This document shows positions 16,850 to 22,008 of a stretch of 23,316 bases of DNA, in pieces. The position numbers and the translations under genes are program-made. Position 1 is the stretch's first letter. Every line of letters begins with the position of its first letter. Under the pieces are notes generated by a model. The model had not been told where the DNA came from. It saw only the letters and a program-made list of their open reading frames with translations, and made no database searches. Origin of the DNA: JBPOHE01 sp052035915 (lineage in GTDB: Bacteria; Pseudomonadota; Gammaproteobacteria; Chromatiales; Chromatiaceae); assembly GCA_052035915.1 (NCBI GenBank), contig JBPOHE010000066.1, positions 1-23,316 on the forward strand. The letters run 5' to 3'.

Positions 16850-17338
16850 ATGGTTATCCTCACAACCTCACTGGGCGCGATCCATATCGAACTCGATGCG
16901 GATCGTGCCCCCCTGACCTGCGAGAACTTCCGGCAATATGTCCGCGACGGTTTCTATGACGGCACCATTTTTCATCGTGTGATCAACAACTTCATGATCC
17001 AGGGCGGGGGTTTCGAGCCCGGCATGAAACAGAAACGGACACGGGCGCCGATCCAGAACGAGGCCAACAACGGCCTCCGCAATCGCACCGGCAGTATCGC
17101 CATGGCCCGCACCACGGCCCCCCACTCGGCCAGCGCCCAATTCTTCATCAATGTGGCCGACAACGGCTTTCTCGACTATCCGGGGCAGGATGGGTGGGGC
17201 TACTGTGTCTTTGGCCAGGTGGTGGAGGGAATGGATGTGGTCAACCAGATCAAGGCCTTGGCGACCGGCACCCGACATGGCTTCCAGGATGTCCCGGTCC
17301 GGGACCTGATCATCGAACAGGCGGTGGAAAGCGAATAA
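16850..17338 (+). CDS. ppiB: Cytoplasmic cyclophilin-type peptidyl-prolyl isomerase
   Basis: The 162-aa product (E. coli PpiB 164) has no signal peptide. It carries the same core as its neighbour: FHRVINNFMIQGGGF, IQNEANNGLRNRTGSIAMART and SASAQFFINVADNGFLDYP. The ATG at 16850 gives the usual MVILTTSLGAIHIEL start; GAGG from the end of the upstream gene serves as ribosome binding site. A GTG four codons upstream is an alternative. The two adjacent cyclophilins are clearly paralogues, and lpxH follows 36 bases later. The ppiB-lpxH order is known in other gammaproteobacteria. Confidence 0.95.
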   Translation: MVILTTSLGAIHIELDADRAPLTCENFRQYVRDGFYDGTIFHRVINNFMIQGGGFEPGMKQKRTRAPIQNEANNGLRNRTGSIAMARTTAPHSASAQFFINVADNGFLDYPGQDGWGYCVFGQVVEGMDVVNQIKALATGTRHGFQDVPVRDLIIEQAVESE

Positions 17339-17374
17339 ACCGGGTGCCTATCCTGGACCAGGGGAAGAAACAGC

Positions 17375-18118
17375 ATGAGTGAGACCCTGTTCATCTCCGA
17401 TCTGCACCTGGGTTCCGGGAGCCCGGCCAGGCTGGAACTCTTTCTCGACTTCCTCGCGGGACGGGCGCCGCAAGCAGAGAGGTTGTTTATCCTGGGAGAC
17501 CTGTTCGATGCCTGGATCGGCGATGACCATCAGGCGCCGCCGATTCCGATGATCCTCGGGGCCCTGCGGCGGCTGTCCGAGCAGGGCACCGAGATCTGGC
17601 TCATGCACGGCAACCGGGATTTCCTGCTGGGTGAGGATTTTTGTCGGGCGGCCGGTTGTCGGTTGCTTCCCGATCCCTATCCGCTCGATCTCTACGGCAC
17701 CCCCAGCCTGCTCATGCACGGCGATCTGCTCTGTACCGATGATCAGGCCTACCTGCATTTCCGCCAGCAGGTCCGTTCGCCCCCCTTCGTGGCGGCCTTT
17801 CTCGCCAAGCCCATCCCCGAACGGCTCGCCATCGCCCAGGAATACCGCCGTATGAGTGGCGAGGCGAACTCACTCAAGGCCGCGGACATCATGGATGTCA
17901 ACCAGGAGGCGGTCGAGCAACAGATGCGTCGCCACGGGGTAGGCCTCCTGATCCATGGTCATACCCATAGACCGGCACGACACGACTTTTGGCTCGACGG
18001 CCAGGCGGTGACCCGTCTGGTGCTCGCGGATTGGAGCGATGATCAAGGAGCGGTGTTGCGAGTCACCCCGGAAGGGATAGGGGTCGAACCCCTCGGTGCC
18101 GGTGAGACGGCGGGCTAG
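17375..18118 (+). CDS. lpxH: UDP-2,3-diacylglucosamine diphosphatase LpxH
   Basis: LpxH hydrolyses UDP-2,3-diacylglucosamine to lipid X and UMP on the inner face of the membrane, in lipid A synthesis. The product is 247 aa (E. coli 240). Manganese-binding residues of the calcineurin-like fold are all present: Asp9 and His11 in SDLHLG, Asp42 in LGDLFDAW, Asn80 in HGNRD, then MHGDLLCTDD and HGHTHRP. The spacing of D9, H11, D42 and N80 matches the E. coli numbering closely. The last four bases, CTAG, are shared with the stop codon of the convergent HD-domain gene. Confidence 0.97.
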   Translation: MSETLFISDLHLGSGSPARLELFLDFLAGRAPQAERLFILGDLFDAWIGDDHQAPPIPMILGALRRLSEQGTEIWLMHGNRDFLLGEDFCRAAGCRLLPDPYPLDLYGTPSLLMHGDLLCTDDQAYLHFRQQVRSPPFVAAFLAKPIPERLAIAQEYRRMSGEANSLKAADIMDVNQEAVEQQMRRHGVGLLIHGHTHRPARHDFWLDGQAVTRLVLADWSDDQGAVLRVTPEGIGVEPLGAGETAG

Positions 18119-18663
18119 CTTTCCGGGATGCGGCTGAAGGCTTGGTCGAAGAGCTGTTCCAAGGGCGCATGGAGGCCCCGTAACTGATCCACCACCTCCC
18201 GCGCCCAGAAAAAATAGCCCTGGCGTCGTTCCAGTGGCCAACCCACCGGGGGCGTGGCGGCGATATCCCGCAGGTTACAGATTTTGTCGGCGATCTTGAC
18301 CAGTTTCGCCTGCTCGCAGAGGTGGGCGGCGTGCTCCACCTGTTTGCGTTTGCGTTCCTGTTTGCTGAGTCCCTTATCGTCCGTCACGTCCATGACGATG
18401 CGTCGGATCTGGGCGCCGAACTGTTGCTCGAGTTCATCCGGGAGGGTGTCGGTATCTTCCACCGTGTCATGCAGGATGGCGCCGCAGATCACCTCGATGT
18501 CGTAGATACCGGCTTCGTTGCATAGGAGATTCGCCACGGCGATGGGGTGGTTGATATAAGGCGGGGCATGGGCGTCTTTACGCCGTTGATCCCGATGCTT
18601 CTGTGCGGAGAAGGCGAGGGCACTGAGCAATAAACCGAGATCCTGAGCTGAAAACGACACCAT
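18115..18663 (-). CDS. Stand-alone MESH1-like HD-domain hydrolase (putative ppGpp hydrolase)
   Basis: The 182-aa product resembles the hydrolase half of SpoT without synthetase or regulatory domains, and closely resembles animal MESH1 (179 aa). Shared strings include KHRDQRRKD, PPYINHPIAVANLL, AILHDTVEDTDT (the HD pair), VTDDKGLSKQERKRKQVE and AKLVKIADKICNLRD. The family removes the 3'-pyrophosphate from ppGpp; human MESH1 also dephosphorylates NADPH. Which applies here is not known. The start ATG 18661-18663 has GAGGAAGG upstream; an in-frame ATG at 18726 is less likely. Its stop overlaps the lpxH stop within the palindrome CTAG. Confidence 0.92.
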   Translation of the reverse strand: MVSFSAQDLGLLLSALAFSAQKHRDQRRKDAHAPPYINHPIAVANLLCNEAGIYDIEVICGAILHDTVEDTDTLPDELEQQFGAQIRRIVMDVTDDKGLSKQERKRKQVEHAAHLCEQAKLVKIADKICNLRDIAATPPVGWPLERRQGYFFWAREVVDQLRGLHAPLEQLFDQAFSRIPES

Positions 18664-18755
18664 GACCGCGAGCCTTCCTCTTGTATTGTGGAATCTTTCC
18701 GGGGCGGGAAATGCCGCCCGGGGCAAGGGCTACACTATATAGGAGAGCCTCTCGT

Positions 18756-18809
18756 ATGAATAACGGCCTGTTCGTAGAGGCGGTCGCAGGACCCGAGGAG
18801 GGGGGATGA
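18756..18809 (+). CDS. Possible 17-codon leader ORF coupled to the next gene
   Basis: ATG 18756 opens a 17-codon frame (MNNGLFVEAVAGPEEGG) whose TGA (18807-18809) overlaps the ATG of the next gene as ATGA. Its last codons contain the GAGGAGGGGGG ribosome binding site of that gene. GGAGA precedes it at a plausible distance. The arrangement would allow translational coupling, but a chance frame of this length is quite possible. Confidence 0.25.
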   Translation: MNNGLFVEAVAGPEEGG

Positions 18810-19129
18810 AAGCCTTGATGTTGTTGACCAGTGGCGGCGCCTTGGTGGTGCTGTCTTCCCATGAATCACCGAAGGATCCGATCTTGCTGAGCAAACTCGA
18901 ATCCAAGGGTGTCACCAAGTACCTGGCCTATGAGCTGCCGGTAGCCGAGGTGAGCGAGAAATACGGTGGTCATTTCCACCGGGTGATGCAGGATCTGCAT
19001 GAAACCGACGATCTGCGGGTGTTGGATGAGGACGGGGCGCGGATTTTCAGGCTCTTTACCCTCTCCAGGCTCGGGGCACCGATCCTGTGCGAGCCCGAGG
19101 CGGAAAAGACCCCGGTCTTTATGGACTGA
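18806..19129 (+). CDS. Small conserved-looking protein of unknown function, 107 aa
   Basis: I do not recognise a named family. The product begins MKALMLLTSGGALVVLSSHES and contains the striking stretch GGHFHRVMQDLHETDDLRVLDEDG. It ends in acidic, Pro-containing residues. The N-terminus is hydrophobic but short and lacks a clear signal peptide, so it is probably cytoplasmic. GAGGAGGGGGG immediately upstream is a very strong ribosome binding site, and codon use fits the chromosome; both support a real gene. Its 3' end overlaps the end of the convergent membrane-protein gene by 11 bases. Function unknown. Confidence 0.8.
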   Translation: MKALMLLTSGGALVVLSSHESPKDPILLSKLESKGVTKYLAYELPVAEVSEKYGGHFHRVMQDLHETDDLRVLDEDGARIFRLFTLSRLGAPILCEPEAEKTPVFMD

Positions 19130-19898
19130 ATCTAGCCGGGGCGGAGAGCGCCCGGAGCAGCCCATAGGCGCCGAGGGCGGCGAGGAGGTGTTTGAGGCTG
19201 TGGCCGCTGATGAAGTGGCCGCTGAGGGCGAAGATGGCGACATCGAAATGTTCGGTGACCTTCGCCAGGACATAGGCGCCGACTAATCCCCACAGCGCCC
19301 GCGACTTGGCCCCGGGTCGCGGGCAGAGAAGCAGCAGCAAGGGCAGGGCCGTCATCGCCAGGATTTGGTAGAGCAGGTACCAGCGCACATCCCCAGATCC
19401 GACAGCGACCCCGGCTATCCAGTAGACGAGAGTGATCACTCCCACGCCGGTGAAGCATTGCAGCGCCAGCGTTCCCCAGGCCGGTTCGAGCCGTTCCTCG
19501 ATCAGGGCGGCCAGGATACCGGCAAAAGCCAACACCATGGTCAGGCGGTCGAGAGCCAGGGAGGTGTCCTGGGGCTCCAGGTGATAGAAGCCGGAACTGA
19601 CCCCGGTCAGCAACAGTCCGGCGAAAAAGAGCCGATATCCCCGTTCCGTGACCCCTTGTCCCGTTCCTGAAATGCGGCTGAGGCGCGCCACCCCGAGCGC
19701 GCCGACCAGAAAAAAGCCGAGATTGCTCAGCAGATTCCAGGCGTTGGGCAGACCCAGCCAGGGGCGTTGATCGGCAAACTCGTGATAGCTCTGGGGTTGG
19801 AGGATGGGGCCATGAAGGAAGAGCCCCACCAGGACGAACAGGCTGGGGAGGAGGATGATTACAAACCTGCCTTTGGGCGGCAGCGAGGTCATCGACAT
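19119..19898 (-). CDS. CREST-superfamily (alkaline ceramidase-like) membrane hydrolase
   Basis: The 259-aa product has about seven hydrophobic helices, beginning at residues 12-29. It carries the CREST/alkaline ceramidase motifs: NLLSNLGFFLVG near residue 55, SSGFYHLEPQDTSLALDR at residues 101-118 (Ser, His and Asp of the metal site), and HFISGHSLKHLLAALGAY near the C-terminus with the remaining His pair. The family comprises membrane metal-dependent amide hydrolases. Bacterial members are common but mostly uncharacterised, and the substrate here need not be ceramide. Start choice is uncertain (ATG 19898 or the ATG two codons later, at 19892); neither has a clear ribosome binding site. It lies 57 bases downstream of the FmdB-like gene on the same strand. 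Confidence 0.85.
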   Translation of the reverse strand: MSMTSLPPKGRFVIILLPSLFVLVGLFLHGPILQPQSYHEFADQRPWLGLPNAWNLLSNLGFFLVGALGVARLSRISGTGQGVTERGYRLFFAGLLLTGVSSGFYHLEPQDTSLALDRLTMVLAFAGILAALIEERLEPAWGTLALQCFTGVGVITLVYWIAGVAVGSGDVRWYLLYQILAMTALPLLLLLCPRPGAKSRALWGLVGAYVLAKVTEHFDVAIFALSGHFISGHSLKHLLAALGAYGLLRALSAPARFSP

Positions 19899-19955
19899 GG
19901 ACAGCGACCGACCCGGGCGCGGGCCGCCCGGATCCTCTGGTTCAGCCGCGAGAGA

Positions 19956-20213
19956 TCAACCCAGACCGCACATACCCCCGGGACAACAACTACCGCTGGA
20001 GCAGGGAGGCTCCAGGCCACTGCCGAGGCTGGAGCTGCCGATCAGATTCCCACCGGTCGCCATGCGTTTCACCGGGGTATCCGCGGGGGTGGAACCGAGA
20101 TCGAGACCGGTACGTTCGCAGACTTCTCCCCAGGTCCTGAGTAGCTCGCTCATGCGGTGGTTGACCTCGAGGGTGCGCCCATTGGCATCGCAACGGTAAT
20201 CATAGGTAGGCAT
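19956..20213 (-). CDS. FmdB-like small protein with degenerate zinc ribbon
   Basis: The 85-aa product starts MPTYDYRCDANGR, like FmdB-family regulators (MPTYEYRCxxCG). Here the second Cys of the first CxxC knuckle is replaced, leaving Cys8 alone, and the second knuckle is reduced to Cys32. A Cys- and Gly-rich tail carries Cys71, Cys76, Cys77 and Cys82 (CSSGSCCPGGMC). Zinc binding as in FmdB is therefore doubtful; the tail might bind metal instead. GGAGTG five bases before the ATG supports the start. The ceramidase-like gene follows on the same strand. Function unknown. Confidence 0.85.
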   Translation of the reverse strand: MPTYDYRCDANGRTLEVNHRMSELLRTWGEVCERTGLDLGSTPADTPVKRMATGGNLIGSSSLGSGLEPPCSSGSCCPGGMCGLG

Positions 20214-20560
20214 GCTTCACTCCTGAGTAAATAAGGTTTGTCTAATATTGTATCGCCATTGCCATCAGGTCCCCAAGTCCCATCGGCTTCCAACGACAAA
20301 GGAACCTGAAACAGACCTGGAAGTGATGCCGATTCCCGTTAGATTTCCCCTAAATAGCCGACTCGCTCACCTCTCAAGGCTCCCGGGCCTAAGCTTTTGA
20401 CTTGGTTAATTGTTCTCGAACGGAGAACGATACCTTTTGGGAATGACAATTGTTCTCTCTACGAGAACGGAAATGGGGCATTTTCGCCCCATGCCCGGAA
20501 GCCAGTCATGACTAAAGTGATTTCTCTCAAAACATATACCAGAATGACTTGATTGCATTC
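20214..20560. other. Intergenic region holding repeat copy C
   Basis: These 347 bases lie between the end of the brnTA operon and the start of the FmdB-like gene, both on the minus strand. The main content is repeat copy C. I see no gene, and no terminator for brnTA beyond the hairpins of the repeat. The promoter of the FmdB-like gene should lie in 20214-20330. Confidence 0.55.
20378..20503 (+). repeat. Dispersed double-hairpin repeat, copy C
   Basis: Hairpins lie at 20410-20430 (TTGTTCT, 7-base loop, AGAACGA) and 20450-20470 (TTGTTCT, 7-base loop, AGAACGG), 40 bases apart. A third hairpin, TGGGGC with GCCCCA, is at 20474-20491. The 3' box CCCATGCCCGGAA begins at 20488; its alignment point is 37 bases from the start of the second hairpin, as in copies A and B. 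The ends GGCTCCCGGGC (20378-20388) and GCCCGGAAGCC (20493-20503) are inverse complements at 10 of 11 positions. Confidence 0.8.
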
Positions 20561-20788
20561 TTAGGGCCTTTTCGTTTGCCAGCTCAGATCAATTTCCCGA
20601 TGTTGGGAAACACAGTCTCTCAAATAAAGGTTGATCAGACTCTGGTATGGTATGCCTGTTTCTTCTGCCATTAATTTGAAATATTCAATGACATCTTCGC
20701 CTAGCCGGATTGTTACCGATCTCTTCAGCTTCGACGCATAGGGATTTTTTCGAGACTTCATTTTCGAGAAATCGTATTCAGCTTTCAT
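20561..20788 (-). CDS. brnA: BrnA-type antitoxin
   Basis: BrnA neutralises the RNase toxin BrnT and binds the operon promoter. The product is 75 aa from ATG 20786-20788 (MKAEYDFSKMKSRKNPYASKLKRSVTIRL...). It has the family pattern: a short basic N-terminal segment, then a ribbon-helix-helix DNA-binding domain (KRSVTIRLGEDVIEYFKLMAEETGIPYQSLINLYLRD). The frame stays open upstream into brnT, but that part is not BrnA-like. It begins 8 bases behind the brnT stop, in the usual toxin-first order. AT content is higher than in the core genome, which fits acquisition by transfer. Confidence 0.92.
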   Translation of the reverse strand: MKAEYDFSKMKSRKNPYASKLKRSVTIRLGEDVIEYFKLMAEETGIPYQSLINLYLRDCVSQHREIDLSWQTKRP

Positions 20789-20796
20789 AGGACACC

Positions 20797-21072
20797 TTAC
20801 GGATAATAGCTGCGCTCTTTTGTCGTGGCTTTTCGGGCAGAAATGATTCGAATCACCGAACCGCCCGCCCTTTCGCAATGGCATACCACGAGGATGCGGC
20901 TATGGCTACTCATACCAAGCATAATGAAGCGATCTTCTTCGGGGGAATTCTCTTCATCGAAAAATTGCACTGCATACTCATCAAAGAACACAGATCGGGC
21001 TTCCTCGAAAGAAACCCCGTGCTTTTTCAGATTTGAGCGGCTTTTCGCCTTATCCCACTCGAAGCTAATCAT
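20797..21072 (-). CDS. brnT: BrnT-type ribonuclease toxin
   Basis: BrnT is a RelE-fold RNase that blocks translation when freed from BrnA. The product is 91 aa. Family signatures are present: FEWDKAKSRSNLKKHGVSFEEARSVFFDE at the N-terminus and SVIRIISARKATTKERSYY at the C-terminus, with the Arg residues used in the family's active site. The first codon, ATG 21070-21072, directly follows a palindrome and a promoter, with no room for a Shine-Dalgarno sequence. The pair looks intact, so it is probably functional. Confidence 0.94.
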   Translation of the reverse strand: MISFEWDKAKSRSNLKKHGVSFEEARSVFFDEYAVQFFDEENSPEEDRFIMLGMSSHSRILVVCHCERAGGSVIRIISARKATTKERSYYP

Positions 21073-21106
21073 GCGTACAGTGTATGTACGCTTATTGGTT
21101 TGTCAA
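21073..21106 (-). promoter_or_regulatory. brnTA promoter with overlapping operator palindrome
   Basis: On the minus strand TTGACA (plus coordinates 21101-21106) is followed after 16 bases by TACACT (21079-21084), then six bases, then the brnT ATG. An inverted repeat, GCGTACA with TGTACGC around 5 bases (21073-21091), covers the -10 and ends exactly at the start codon. It is the natural operator for the BrnT-BrnA complex. The spacing puts the transcription start at or next to the A of the ATG, so the message should be leaderless. Confidence 0.75.
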
Positions 21107-21133
21107 TATCTGGCCCTAACGTGCCGATAACCA

Positions 21134-21168
21134 GGGCCGTAGGTGCGATTAGCCTTGCGTAATCGAAC
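21134..21168 (+). repeat. REP sequence, left of the RAYT gene
   Basis: GCCGTAG is followed by GTGCGATTA (21143-21151), an 8-base centre and the imperfect complement TAATCGAAC (to 21168). The GTAG tetranucleotide 5' of the hairpin is the hallmark of REP sequences recognised by RAYT proteins. It is in inverse orientation to the two copies on the other side of the transposase and lies 6 bases from its stop codon. Confidence 0.8.
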
Positions 21169-21174
21169 CTATAT

Positions 21175-21705
21175 TCAATCGCCTCCACCAACGACAATGT
21201 TAATATCGCCACACCAATTGGCAGGATAAATGCCTTTTGCCACATGCTGGTGAAATGTCGGATAAAACCAGTCAATGACGTGTTCAATATATCCATGTTT
21301 TAACGGGTTTACATGAATATAATCCACATGCTTTTGGTAGTCTGAATCATCACGGAGGTAATGTTCCCAATAATGTCGTTGCCAAATTCCCCTTTCACCG
21401 TTCCTGATCCGTGCGTCGGAACGATATTCTGTGTTAGGCATCGGTCTCGAAAATCCACTTTTGATGAGCCGCCAGCGATTACTGAAGTCGGCGTCATTCG
21501 ATGGCAAGGTCAAAATACAGTGGATGTGGTCAGGTAATACAACCCAAGCATCGATGTGAAAAGGATGGTTGGCCCGTACTTTTTTGACGGTTTGCCGGAG
21601 CAACTCAATGTTGCTGATAAGCAAGTTATTTTGATGTCTTTGTAAAAGGTTTACCGTAAAAAACCAGGTTCCACCATTAATATAGGCGCGTCTATAATTG
21701 GACAT
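21175..21705 (-). CDS. REP-associated tyrosine transposase (RAYT)
   Basis: RAYTs are single-copy relatives of IS200/IS605 Y1 transposases that cut single-stranded REP sequences. The product is 176 aa. The HUH motif is VVLPDHIHCIL (His60, His62), and the candidate catalytic Tyr is in HVDYIHVNPLKHG (Tyr129). WQRHYWEHYLRDDSDYQKH is typical of the family, and the N-terminal YRRAYINGGTWFFTVNLLQR matches RAYT group proteins. REP sequences flank the gene in opposite orientations. The gene looks intact, is AT-rich against the core genome, and its 5' part is partly duplicated just upstream. Confidence 0.95.
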   Translation of the reverse strand: MSNYRRAYINGGTWFFTVNLLQRHQNNLLISNIELLRQTVKKVRANHPFHIDAWVVLPDHIHCILTLPSNDADFSNRWRLIKSGFSRPMPNTEYRSDARIRNGERGIWQRHYWEHYLRDDSDYQKHVDYIHVNPLKHGYIEHVIDWFYPTFHQHVAKGIYPANWCGDINIVVGGGD

Positions 21706-21726
21706 GGATTGAAGCGGTTGTTGACA

Positions 21727-21961
21727 GGATGAGCGTAACGATAACCAATCTTGGACCGAACTGGCGGTGATAAAAACAGGCGTGCGATTACGCTACGCTA
21801 ATCGCACCTACGGCTCTTGTTTGACGGTTTGCCGGAGCAACTCAATGTTGCTAATAAGGGTTATTAACGGGATGAGCGTAACGATAACTAATTTTGGACT
21901 GAATTGGCGGCTATAAAAACAAGCGTGCGATTACGCTACGCTAATCGCACCTACGGCTCTT
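21727..21961. repeat. Tandem duplication of REP unit and RAYT 5' fragment
   Basis: The 92-base segment 21727-21818 recurs at 21870-21961 with about 7 differences. Each ends in a REP: perfect 9-base arms GTGCGATTA and TAATCGCAC around CGCTACGC, with GTAG on the minus strand next to the hairpin (REPs at 21782-21817 and 21925-21960). Between the two units, 21820-21858 repeats 38 of 39 bases of the RAYT coding region 21583-21621. So a block comprising the RAYT 5' part and its upstream REP was duplicated, and about 94 bases were then lost from one copy. Confidence 0.85.
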
Positions 21962-22008
21962 TGGGTGGTCGGGTGTAGCCGTTTGTTAAATGCTTTTATT
22001 GTATATGA

